Origin: CAYNJF01 sp964397555
GTDB lineage: Bacteria; Pseudomonadota; Gammaproteobacteria; Berkiellales; Berkiellaceae
Assembly: GCA_964397555.1 (NCBI GenBank)
Contig: CAYNJF010000031.1
Location: 1-27,113, forward strand
Direction of reading: 5' to 3'
DNA length: 27,113 nt
Each line of letters starts with the position of its first letter. The first letter of the stretch is position 1. Both the position numbers and the translations under genes were made by a program. The notes beneath the pieces were generated by a model. The model saw nothing but the letters and a program-made list of their open reading frames with translations. It was not told the DNA's origin and did no database searches. This document shows positions 7,798 to 16,179 of the stretch, piece after piece.

Positions 7798-9423
7798 TTA
7801 CAATGACCAGTCAGAGTTTACTGGGTCAAAATCATTCCAACCTTGAGATGGATCTGACATGCTCCATCCCATGTTTGAGCTAGCATCTGCAGACGCGTTT
7901 GATGCGCCCTGCTGGTTTTGGTTGTTATCATTATCCAGACCTTGGATTGCATTAGCGTTCATGGCAAACACGTCTGTGACCAACAAAGGTGGTGTTGGCA
8001 TGAGAGTTCCATTGAGTGCATCAACAACATCAAAATTACCTGCTAAGGTGGCAACATCTTCAGGAGTTTGACCAAGGTTGTTTCGAGCGTCAACGTCGGC
8101 GCCAAAGCTCATCACAAATTGAGTAAAGTCCGCATTGTCTTCACCGCTGGCGGCTAGATGCAATGGTGTGTTTCCTTCAAAATCTACCGCACGTATAGCT
8201 GCACCATTATTCATAAGGGACTCAAACGCATCAGCTTGCTGATATTCAGCGGCCACATGCAGGGGTTGACGCCCATCGAAGTTTGTTTGATTGACAAACA
8301 ACCCTTCATCAACAAACAACTGAACAACCTCTGGATGATTGTATTGCGCAGCATAATGCAGCCCAGTATTGCCTTCGTTGTCAGTAGCACCTACCCAAGT
8401 CGACCCAATTAGATCCGCAACCGCGTCCACATCCCCCAAAATGGATTGGGCGATCAGAGGAGGCAAATTAGGTGAGGTTGCACCATTTTCGAGTAATGTG
8501 ATGAACAGCTCGCCTTCATTGGCATCAATGAAGCTTAATGGCGTCTGCCCTTTGTTGTTTTTGCCATTGATAGGTGCACCAAAATCAACCAACTGTTGAG
8601 CAATTGATGGTTCGGATTCAAATCGAACGGCATAATGTAAGGGAGTATTGCCAAGAAAATCGACCGCTAAGATTGCCCCACCCTCGTCCATGATGAAATC
8701 AATCATGTCAGATTGACCTGCCATGGCAGCTAAATGTAATGGTTGTTTTCCATCAAACGTGGTTCGATTGATGAACATCCCGCGATCAATAAACAATTGC
8801 GCCATATCTGGCTGGTTGGTGATGGCGGCGTAATGTAGCCCCGTCAAACCGACGTTGTCAGTCTGACCATACCAACTTGTATCAATTAAGGCTTCAGCAA
8901 GAGCCAGATCGCCCTCTACGACTGCCTCAAGCAGTGGTGGTAAATCATTTGAATAAACATTATTTTGAGCAAACAGCACCACAAGTTCGCTGTTATCAAT
9001 CGATTGAACAACGTCTAAGGCCGTTTGGCCATTATTATTTTTATCCGATAATTCAGGACCATAGTCGAGTAGCTGTTGCACAAATTTGGGTGAAGGGTTG
9101 TTTTGAACCGCATAGTGCAATGGCGTGTTCCCTTCGTAATCCACCGCACGAATGGCTGCACCATTACTCATAAGCATATCGACCATATTGCTTTGTTGAG
9201 CTTGAGCGGCTAGATGTAAGGGTTGATGACCATCGTAGGTGGTTCTGTTGACGAACAAACCCTGATCAATAAAAAGCTGGCCAATTTCGGGCTGTCCGTA
9301 AAGGGCCGCATAATGCAGTCCAGTTAGCCCATTTGAGTCTGTCGCGCCATACCAAGTATTTCTTAGTTGAGCAACTACGCTGTTAAAGTCACCATTAATC
9401 ACTGCTTGAAAAAGTGCGTTCAT
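7798..9423 (-). CDS. Ankyrin-repeat protein built from three cassettes
   Basis: A 541-residue protein with about a dozen ankyrin repeats, recognised by motifs such as GNTPLHYAV, QPLHLAA and TGLHYAA. It is made of three copies of a unit of about 160 residues (1-161, 162-320, 321-475); the TGLHYAA motif recurs at 33, 193 and 352. The last 65 residues are rich in Asn, Gln, Ser and Asp and end in SDWSL, unlike the repeats. No signal peptide or membrane segment. Ankyrin proteins mediate protein contacts and in intracellular bacteria are often exported effectors; that role is possible but unproven here. AAAGGAGT before ATG 9423 is an excellent ribosome site. The gene is single, and the overall charge is strongly acidic. 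Confidence 0.9.
   Translation of the reverse strand: MNALFQAVINGDFNSVVAQLRNTWYGATDSNGLTGLHYAALYGQPEIGQLFIDQGLFVNRTTYDGHQPLHLAAQAQQSNMVDMLMSNGAAIRAVDYEGNTPLHYAVQNNPSPKFVQQLLDYGPELSDKNNNGQTALDVVQSIDNSELVVLFAQNNVYSNDLPPLLEAVVEGDLALAEALIDTSWYGQTDNVGLTGLHYAAITNQPDMAQLFIDRGMFINRTTFDGKQPLHLAAMAGQSDMIDFIMDEGGAILAVDFLGNTPLHYAVRFESEPSIAQQLVDFGAPINGKNNKGQTPLSFIDANEGELFITLLENGATSPNLPPLIAQSILGDVDAVADLIGSTWVGATDNEGNTGLHYAAQYNHPEVVQLFVDEGLFVNQTNFDGRQPLHVAAEYQQADAFESLMNNGAAIRAVDFEGNTPLHLAASGEDNADFTQFVMSFGADVDARNNLGQTPEDVATLAGNFDVVDALNGTLMPTPPLLVTDVFAMNANAIQGLDNDNNQNQQGASNASADASSNMGWSMSDPSQGWNDFDPVNSDWSL
7999..9423 (-). repeat. Three in-gene tandem cassettes of about 480 bases
   Basis: Cassettes at about 9423-8941, 8940-8464 and 8463-7999 encode the same succession of ankyrin repeats with the same spacing. 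This indicates two duplications of a whole multi-repeat block rather than of single ankyrin units. The copies have diverged, so recombination is not recent. Confidence 0.8.
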
Positions 9424-9587
9424 AAAAACTCCTTTTAGTCCAACAGGGCTACGCTAACATGAGAAATAGGTAATTTCACGCTTTTTTTACTACTGATCTG
9501 CAAATAAATTTGCTAAGGTATCGAGCAATTTTATAAGTAGATAATCAACTATCAATTAAGCTGATATAAAAGAATGAGATACCGAGC

Positions 9588-10001
9588 ATGCTAAATACGT
9601 TAACGTACTATCGATGTCAAAATATGAGTGACCATAAGGAAGCCTTTAAGGACCAAACTTTTAAGTTTCTTAAGAAACATTACCCTGATCATTGTAAAGA
9701 TTGGGGTGAGCTTATGTGGCTTTTGCACTTTGCTCGTAATCGAGTTCGCCAATCCAACTCGGTCGATCACAGCGAATTCTTATCAACTTTGCGACAAACG
9801 AAGCCTTATTTATTCGACATCGCATTGGCGGCATTAGATCATATAGACATGGCTCATCTGAACGCATCAAAAGATGCGCCACCTGAATCGTTTAAGAAAG
9901 ATATGAGCTTGAAATTAACTTTGCTCATGCTACCAGAACCAGTTCTTTCGATCCCATGTCCACCTAGGCGGAAAGAGAGTAAGCATTCACCTAAAAAGTA
10001 G
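9588..10001 (+). CDS. Unrecognised 137-residue basic-tailed protein
   Basis: No family recognised. The product is soluble, rich in Lys, His and aromatic residues, and ends in a Pro/Lys-rich basic tail (PPRRKESKHSPKK). It has no signal peptide. The start is uncertain: ATG 9588 has only a weak purine stretch (GAGATACCGAG) upstream, and ATG 9624 (MSDHKEAF, 125 residues) has none. It is divergent from the ankyrin gene. The 267 bases that follow, to 10268, contain no gene or clear terminator; they should carry the promoter of the next gene. Confidence 0.55.
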   Translation: MLNTLTYYRCQNMSDHKEAFKDQTFKFLKKHYPDHCKDWGELMWLLHFARNRVRQSNSVDHSEFLSTLRQTKPYLFDIALAALDHIDMAHLNASKDAPPESFKKDMSLKLTLLMLPEPVLSIPCPPRRKESKHSPKK

Positions 10002-10268
10002 TGAGGTGAAGCAAACTTCAACTCAAACACTATTGGCGCATATTCATAAGTTTGAGGATGGGCTTTAAAGGGCGTTGTTTGGAATTGAAAAGAAGATACG
10101 ATTCATATGCTTACGAGTAGAATGGTTATGCTCTAGCCATCTACAGTAAATGAGTTGGGGGTTCTTCATGGATGTTCATCTTTGAGCTTATTATGTCCAA
10201 ATTGTCCATGCAAAGTTTAAATATGTGTGCCAAAATTATCCCAGAATCTAACCACGATTTAAGGATAA

Positions 10269-11441
10269 ATGATGCGCCTCAACACTATTGCAACGATTAT
10301 TGGGCTGAGTGCCCTATTGCCCATGTCGGCCTCGGCCACGTGTACATTTAGCCAGGATGCTGAGAATGCGATCCGTGCCCAACCTTTGTTGAGCGAGTTG
10401 ATCAGCGTTCATGCGAATCTATTCCCAAATCGACAAACCGATTGCGAGTTTGAGCAAGGGATTTCAAACTTGGTCGATCAAGCCATGGCTCAAAATATTC
10501 CTCCGACGGATCTCATGGCCACCTGTTCGATTTACCATGACATTGCCGAATCGACGGTTGATGAGATCAACATTCTCTTGGAAATGGAATGCCTTGATAT
10601 GGACTGTACGGCTCAAGACAAGAAATTATCAAGCCTCGGGTTTTTAACCAACGTGGATGGCACCTACTTTTTTCAAAAAGAGGCATCTGCCAGTGAAAGC
10701 ATGATGATCACAGATAATCGACTCACCATAACCCAACACAATTGGAAGGCTGCAACTCCGTTTGAAGATTGCGGTAAGATGGATATCTCGTTAATTGACA
10801 TTAAAGGCGACAATAGTCGATTGACAAACAACATCCGCTCTGCCCTCAACGAAGGACTCGAGCCTTTTGTTGTGAGCTTGCGAGACGGTCGTATGAGCCC
10901 TCATGATGCCTTTAATCAGCTGCGTATGGATAATCAATTTCATTACACGCTTAAGCAGTTTCCTGTCATGAAAACCAATGGGTTGATGACGGTCAAAACG
11001 GAGTTCGGTAATTTTACAGGTGGCGCTCACGGCATGAGTACAGATGGGTATGTCAACATTGACATATTTACAGGTCAAATGCTTTTCCTTGAGGATGTGT
11101 TTGAACAATCAAGTGTGCCTACATTGCTAAATCTATTGGAGCAAGCATTGCGTGATTGGGCCTCTACCAACACCGGCCAATCTGGTAATGGCGATTTAAA
11201 ACAGTTAGGCTTTATTTTTGACTCAAACTACATCCCCGAAGGGGCTAGCGCTTGGTCAAGAGGCGATGGTTTGTACATCAGCGATAATTTCTATGTGAGC
11301 AACGAAGGGATCAATTTTGTTTATAATCCTTATGAGATTGGTCCTAAGGCGTTTGGTATCATCGACATCGTTATCAAATGGCCTGACATAGATCCACTGT
11401 TAAAGAAAGGTTCACCCATTGATCAGATGTTAAACGAATGA
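10269..11441 (+). CDS. Exported DUF3298-like (RsiV/PdaC-type) protein
   Basis: A 390-residue protein with a signal peptide (about residues 1-23, ending SASA). The C-terminal third matches the DUF3298 pattern: FTGGAHGMSTDGYVNIDI followed by TGQMLFLEDVF (about 249-280) and, near the end, FYVSNEGINFVYNPYEIGP (about 341-359). This domain occurs in extracytoplasmic proteins such as RsiV and PdaC. The N-terminal part is Cys-containing and unassigned, so a periplasmic or surface location is likely. Two adjacent ATG codons (10269, 10272) follow AAGGA; spacing favours the second. A terminator begins four bases after the stop. Confidence 0.75.
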   Translation: MMRLNTIATIIGLSALLPMSASATCTFSQDAENAIRAQPLLSELISVHANLFPNRQTDCEFEQGISNLVDQAMAQNIPPTDLMATCSIYHDIAESTVDEINILLEMECLDMDCTAQDKKLSSLGFLTNVDGTYFFQKEASASESMMITDNRLTITQHNWKAATPFEDCGKMDISLIDIKGDNSRLTNNIRSALNEGLEPFVVSLRDGRMSPHDAFNQLRMDNQFHYTLKQFPVMKTNGLMTVKTEFGNFTGGAHGMSTDGYVNIDIFTGQMLFLEDVFEQSSVPTLLNLLEQALRDWASTNTGQSGNGDLKQLGFIFDSNYIPEGASAWSRGDGLYISDNFYVSNEGINFVYNPYEIGPKAFGIIDIVIKWPDIDPLLKKGSPIDQMLNE

Positions 11442-11444
11442 CCT

Positions 11445-11468
11445 AAAGGGCGCTTTAGCGCCCTTTTT
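11445..11468 (+). terminator. Terminator shared by two convergent genes
   Basis: AAAGGGCGC and GCGCCCTTT (11445-11453 / 11458-11466) form a 9-base stem with a TTTA loop and a short T run to 11468. The loop holds the stop codon (11455-11457) of the convergent coiled-coil gene, whose last codons form one arm. It should stop plus-strand transcripts; on the minus strand the T run is only three. Confidence 0.88.
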
Positions 11469-14400
11469 GTTGTTTTGCTCTTTGTTTTGCTTCAAAATCA
11501 AATGCTTTCCCTTTTAGTTGGCTAGATGCTTCTTTAATTTGTTGATCAATCCTTTTCGATTGCCTTATCAGAACTTCGAGTTGGACTTTGCGCGCTTCAA
11601 TTTCATCTTCTGCTTTGTAAATATTAGCATGATAATCAAGCGCCTTTTGTTCTGAGTCCTTAGGCTGAGTCAGGCGTCCATAATTTTGAGTCAATACACT
11701 TTGTTTTTTCTTTCGTAATTTTGAATACGAGCGTTGGGCCGCCTCAGCATCTTCCTCTGGTGAGCCTTGATGATTCTCAAGATAAGTTTTGAGTTGATGT
11801 ATTTTTTGTTCTTGCTGCTTGATGATGACTAAGTCTTTGATGATTTCCTCATTGGTCTCTTTTAGATCTTGGTGCAAGCTAAGAAGCTCTTCAGCTGTAT
11901 CCACTTCAACTTGTTTTTCAAGTATCTTTTCTTCCTTCCCTTTTTTATCTGCTTTTTCTTTAGCTTCTTTTGCTTTTTTTGCGATTTTCAACCAATAATC
12001 AATGGCTTTTCTGTCCGCTTTAGGGTTTACATGCGCAAGCTCAGCCGGAAGGTTTTGATCTTCAACACTAAACTGTTCAATCACTTTTTCTATCTCGGAC
12101 TTTTCTGGGGTGAGGTGCTGTGCATCATGGTGGGTTGATAACCCGCTTTGACGGTGTGTAAAAATTCCTGCAGGCATTCGTCTTAGACGATTTTGTCTTG
12201 TCGAAGATGGTTGGTCTTGAGGGGAAAGATTGAGCACCTCAACGCTTTGGGTTTCAATCGCATTCGATTGCTCTTGCAGTTTATCTAAAGATTCACTGAT
12301 TTCCATGTATTCGGTTTCTTGCTGGCGTTTTCGCTCAGCTTCTTCGTTCAAAATATACTCGATTTGCTCAATGCGCTTTCTATCTCCCGAAGAGCGAATT
12401 TCTACCGCTTGTATTTTGTGCTGTTTCATGCGAGTTTCAATTTCTTTTTGTGCTTCGAGTGTTTTCTCCATTTCATCCAATTTGTTTTTGGCTTCGATAG
12501 CGTTGCTTAAAAGGGCTTGTTTTTTTGCCTTTTGATCTTTGAGTGCTTTAAGCGAGGCTTTTGCTTCCAACAACAATTGTTCTTCTTGGGCTTTTCCTTC
12601 TTGGTTCTTTTTCAACTTTTGTTCTAGTTTTCGTACCTCTGCTTCTTGGACTCGCTCCTTGGAGTAGCATGATTTTAAATAGCGCTGACATGCTTTGATT
12701 TCAGCTTCGGCTTTTGCTTTTTCAGCCTCTAAGTCATGATATTTTTCTTCAACAATGTCGCTAAAGATTTCCTCTTGCAGAGCGTTGAGCTCGTCGCGAG
12801 GTTTGGTGACCTCGTCGCGTTTTTGTTGTTCTAATGCTTGTCTTTGATCTTCTATTTCTTTCCTATAGGCTTCAAACTCTTGATTGTCGCTTGGAATGAC
12901 TTTGTGGATTAAGTCTTCAGGTGTGTACCCTTTTGGATTATGATCTGAACATATTTTTTCAAGCCGGGCTCGACTCTCGTCTAGCCGTTTTTTGAATTTC
13001 TTATTCAGTTGTCTGTTTTCCCCAGCACTGATTCTGTCTCTGTGGAGTGTGATTTCGGCTTCCCGCTGTTTTTGAGAAAGGTATTGTCTGGCGTCAAGGC
13101 GTATGTTGTACTTCTCTTGAAGTTGGTTTAGCTCATCATCAATTTGATCTTCAATTTGCTCGATTTGTTTTTGAGCAGATTTTCTGCTGTCTTTAAGTTG
13201 GGCTGCGTATACCCTATCCTCATACTCAACCGTTTCACCTTGTTCGTTGATAAACTTATTGCCCTTTTTCAGATACTCAAACTTGATCTGATGCTGAAGT
13301 TGACGGTCAATAGCCACAAACTGCTTTAACACGTAAATACGTTCTAAGGTTGATAACGCTCTTCCGGTATTATCATGCGTCGGAATATTAGCCATCGCAA
13401 GATGTTGTTCGATGCCTTTTAGAGACAGGGCTTTGTCTAATACCGCTTGTAAACGACTCTTCACAACCCCTGTCTCATTTTTAACCGCCTGGTGCAAATC
13501 GATGATGTCATTGATGCTGAGGCGCTCGGGTTCAACTTGAATAAGCCGATTAAGGGCCAAATTAATTTGTTTTTCAATCTCATCTCGATTGTGGCCGTAT
13601 CTTTCTTCGGCCATAAGCAGTTGTTTTAGTTTTGCTTTTTGGTTATCCGTGAATTGTCCGTGTTTATCCAGTTTTCTTTCAAGTTCTAGCTCGGATAAAG
13701 AGTCTGATGAGCCTCGTCTAGAGATTCTGTGCAACGCTACGTAGTGTTCAATTTCATTGATTCTTTGTTGGGCTTGGTTGGCAACTTCTTGATCGTCAAC
13801 CTGGGCGTGTGACTTATCGTCAGTGTCTTGTGCGGTTTCTATTGTATCGACATTGGGTTTATCGATGATGATCCCTTTGAGCTTAGCCGCTGCAATTTTA
13901 CTTTGAACGATGGATTCTAATCTCATCCGTTCTTTTTTAGTTTCTTCTAGGGCTTTTTTCTTTTCGTCGATTTGACTCTGTATGTTCTTATATTCAACCT
14001 CTAAATGTTGGATTCGCTCATTCGATTGTTTGATGACCCTCTCTTTTTCAATCATGGTAAACTCGATGTCCGCGAGGTCACTTTCAAGCTTATCAATAAG
14101 CTTGAGGACTTGAGTCTTTGCTTTTCTGATTTCACCAATTTTATAATCGAGTTCTTGGATGCTTAGGTTGTGGATGCGCTCAATGGATTCGATTAAGAGT
14201 GCTTTTTCTATGTCGTAAGCTTCAAGAAGAAGGAGCTCCATTTCCTCTTGTTGCTTTTCTTCATATTCTTTGCAGTATTGATCATCTTCATAGTCCTTTT
14301 CTTCTTTCACGTAATCCATAACTGCCTGATGCTGTAAGGCATCATTGAAACGTTTTATGAATAACCAGATAAAGGCCTGTCTTGCGTAGTAGTCTTGATC

Positions 14401-14823
14401 AAAGGGGGTGGCGGGATTGCTAAATGGCTCTACAAGCTGCTTGTAGATTCGAATGTACTCAAGCGTACTGGCACTAACGTTTGGGTTAATGACTCGGTCA
14501 TTTGGATTGATGGTAACAAGCTCTGGAGCTAGCTTATCATAGACTTGTTTGGCCAGGTCTCGTGTTTTTAGTTGTTGAACAGCGCTCTGGCTGTTCGACT
14601 CATCATGAAGGCTCATACGTGTCAAAAATAACTGCAAAAGAGCTTTGTGTTCACTCGAGCTATCAATGAGCTCCATGAGCTTATCAAAAGCATGTGGAAG
14701 CTCATTCAATTGAGGGGCATTAAGCAGCTCACGCGCAGCCCTGATGGCTTCTACGCCATCTTTAGGTGACCTATGGCCCTGAATGGCTTGAAAGGGGTTA
14801 ACAAAGACATATTCAGACATCAT
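11455..14823 (-). CDS. Very large coiled-coil protein (1122 residues)
   Basis: An N-terminal, probably globular region (about residues 1-185, including YARQAFIWLFIKRFNDALQH) is followed by about 900 residues dominated by Glu, Lys, Gln and Leu. These show the heptad-like texture of long coiled coils. A break with a Ser/Arg/His-rich linker occurs around residues 880-920. No signal peptide, membrane segment, ATPase Walker motif or SMC head is present, so it is not an SMC protein. No family was recognised. Such long coiled-coil proteins occur as cytoskeletal-like or exported effector proteins in host-associated bacteria; either is only inference. Two ATG codons are adjacent (14823, 14820), with GAGAA just upstream. 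The stop codon lies inside the terminator hairpin of the convergent gene. Confidence 0.85.
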   Translation of the reverse strand: MMSEYVFVNPFQAIQGHRSPKDGVEAIRAARELLNAPQLNELPHAFDKLMELIDSSSEHKALLQLFLTRMSLHDESNSQSAVQQLKTRDLAKQVYDKLAPELVTINPNDRVINPNVSASTLEYIRIYKQLVEPFSNPATPFDQDYYARQAFIWLFIKRFNDALQHQAVMDYVKEEKDYEDDQYCKEYEEKQQEEMELLLLEAYDIEKALLIESIERIHNLSIQELDYKIGEIRKAKTQVLKLIDKLESDLADIEFTMIEKERVIKQSNERIQHLEVEYKNIQSQIDEKKKALEETKKERMRLESIVQSKIAAAKLKGIIIDKPNVDTIETAQDTDDKSHAQVDDQEVANQAQQRINEIEHYVALHRISRRGSSDSLSELELERKLDKHGQFTDNQKAKLKQLLMAEERYGHNRDEIEKQINLALNRLIQVEPERLSINDIIDLHQAVKNETGVVKSRLQAVLDKALSLKGIEQHLAMANIPTHDNTGRALSTLERIYVLKQFVAIDRQLQHQIKFEYLKKGNKFINEQGETVEYEDRVYAAQLKDSRKSAQKQIEQIEDQIDDELNQLQEKYNIRLDARQYLSQKQREAEITLHRDRISAGENRQLNKKFKKRLDESRARLEKICSDHNPKGYTPEDLIHKVIPSDNQEFEAYRKEIEDQRQALEQQKRDEVTKPRDELNALQEEIFSDIVEEKYHDLEAEKAKAEAEIKACQRYLKSCYSKERVQEAEVRKLEQKLKKNQEGKAQEEQLLLEAKASLKALKDQKAKKQALLSNAIEAKNKLDEMEKTLEAQKEIETRMKQHKIQAVEIRSSGDRKRIEQIEYILNEEAERKRQQETEYMEISESLDKLQEQSNAIETQSVEVLNLSPQDQPSSTRQNRLRRMPAGIFTHRQSGLSTHHDAQHLTPEKSEIEKVIEQFSVEDQNLPAELAHVNPKADRKAIDYWLKIAKKAKEAKEKADKKGKEEKILEKQVEVDTAEELLSLHQDLKETNEEIIKDLVIIKQQEQKIHQLKTYLENHQGSPEEDAEAAQRSYSKLRKKKQSVLTQNYGRLTQPKDSEQKALDYHANIYKAEDEIEARKVQLEVLIRQSKRIDQQIKEASSQLKGKAFDFEAKQRAKQQKGR

Positions 14824-14981
14824 TTCTCACTATGGTACGTATAACCTACTGATAATTTCAGCTTGAATATTTAGTCCATTGAAATAGTCGAATGGTTCCG
14901 GTGAGCTCGATTTCTAGCCTGTTGGCTTTTGTGGGTGCATAATCAACAGTGCTCGCCCCCAAATGGATGAGGGCATAGGCT

Positions 14982-15236
14982 TTATACGATGCTGAAGTGG
15001 CCTAGTTCTATGGCCTCAAAATAGAGATCAAAATCATCCTCTTGGCCATCTATCATGCTGGTTATAAGCCCTTCAATAAAACTGATATGGCCATTGAGCA
15101 TTCCTTGAACTTGCGTTTCCACTATGGCCTGTTTAACTGGTGATAGCGCTGAGTGAACCGTCATCACACGCCCGTCGGACAACTTAATTACGCCTGCACT
15201 GATTTGATTTAAAGCGTATGCTTTGAGTGTTTTCAT
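14982..15236 (-). CDS. Small protein with a possible double-glycine-type leader
   Basis: 84 residues from ATG 15236, chosen because GGAG lies six bases upstream; an in-frame extension to 15308 would overlap the HAD gene. The N-terminus MKTLKAYALNQISAG matches the spacing of double-glycine leaders at Leu4, Leu9, Ile12, Ser13 and Gly15. The usual Glu8 is Ala, and the terminal pair is Ala-Gly rather than Gly-Gly. The remaining 69 residues contain an acidic stretch (DGQEDDFDLYFEAIE) and are not very hydrophobic, unlike a typical bacteriocin. It follows the HAD gene by 46 bases on the same strand and is probably co-transcribed. It may simply be an unknown small cytoplasmic protein. Confidence 0.55.
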   Translation of the reverse strand: MKTLKAYALNQISAGVIKLSDGRVMTVHSALSPVKQAIVETQVQGMLNGHISFIEGLITSMIDGQEDDFDLYFEAIELGHFSIV

Positions 15237-15282
15237 AAGAGACTCCATCAAGCACTTACCACACATTTTAGTAACGGTAACT

Positions 15283-16074
15283 TTATTTATCCTTTCTCTC
15301 GTTTTCAAGGATAGTTACTAGCTGTTCGTAGTTATCAGCTAGGTAGTCAAAGCTACCCTGCTCAAGGGCACTTTTATTTTGATACCCCCATGTCACGCCT
15401 ATCGCGGTAATGGGCAGTTTGCACACAGCCTCCCCATCTCGTACCTCATCGCCAATAAAGATAAGTTGAGCATCAGGGTTTTTCTTAACCAGACGCTTAA
15501 AGATTTTCCTTTTGGAGAATAGGCCAGCTTGGGCAATAAGCTCTACCCCCTCTACCCCATGATGACTAAGATAGCGTTCAATGTTATTAATGGCGTTACT
15601 GGTGACAATCCCAACGCTATGCCCTTGCGCTTTAAGCTCACTCACCAAATCGAGGATTGGTTGAAACGGCGGGATTTGGAGTATTTGCTGACCAATCAAT
15701 GCCCGCATATTGGGGATCAGTTTTATCAAGGTCCAACGAGTGGCCCCTAATTCAACCAGTATCGTCTTCGCACTTTGTTTTTTTAGTGACTCAAGGCAAC
15801 TCAAGTCGACTTGATTCAAACCATACTGTGGAGCGAGTTTGTTAAATACCTGCATCATCGGCACAAAGGAGTCGGCCATCACGCCATCAAAATCAAATAA
15901 GACTGCGGTTTTTGAGGATAGCTTCATGTCCCCTTTGACTTGAATGTCGTGGGTACGCTGATACAGCCATGCAGCCACGCCAACAAGCATGGCGCCTATG
16001 AGGGGGTAAATCAGGGTTGTCATTGTCTTATCCGGCAAAGGGCTTAGTTTAAAAGGGATGCAATCGGTTGTCAT
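15283..16074 (-). CDS. HAD-superfamily phosphatase with N-terminal membrane anchor
   Basis: A 263-residue haloacid-dehalogenase-type hydrolase of the phosphoglycolate-phosphatase-like subgroup. Motif I is LFDFDGVMADS (59-69), motif II is IVTSN (155-159), and motif IV is IGDEVRDGEA (about 212-221). A lysine in KRLVKK can serve as motif III. The cap domain lies between motifs I and II. Unusually, about 30 residues before the catalytic domain form a membrane segment (IYPLIGAMLVGVAAWLYQR), which would tether the domain facing the cytoplasm. ATG 16074 or ATG 16023 (MTTLIYP) may be the start; the second gives a cleaner anchor but neither has a clear ribosome site. Substrate unknown. Confidence 0.82.
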   Translation of the reverse strand: MTTDCIPFKLSPLPDKTMTTLIYPLIGAMLVGVAAWLYQRTHDIQVKGDMKLSSKTAVLFDFDGVMADSFVPMMQVFNKLAPQYGLNQVDLSCLESLKKQSAKTILVELGATRWTLIKLIPNMRALIGQQILQIPPFQPILDLVSELKAQGHSVGIVTSNAINNIERYLSHHGVEGVELIAQAGLFSKRKIFKRLVKKNPDAQLIFIGDEVRDGEAVCKLPITAIGVTWGYQNKSALEQGSFDYLADNYEQLVTILENERKDK

Positions 16075-16179
16075 GGTCTTTACGATAACGTTGAGCTTAC
16101 CGTCTAGGGCTTAAGAGTTCGTTTTGACTTTTTTGATGAGTCCAAGTAGGTTGAACTTTTTTGAAGATGAGACAGTGAA

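Noticed and set aside
11869..12138. Plus-strand open frame rich in Phe and Cys
   Set aside because: It lies antisense to the coiled-coil gene; Phe-rich composition is what Glu/Lys codons give when read on the opposite strand. No ribosome site.
12230..12535. Plus-strand open frame of 101 residues, Ser/Phe/Cys-rich
   Set aside because: Same cause: shadow of the coiled-coil gene on the other strand.
11455..14823. SMC/RecN or Rad50-like ATPase
   Set aside because: Neither Walker A nor ABC signature motif is present; only the coiled-coil composition is similar.
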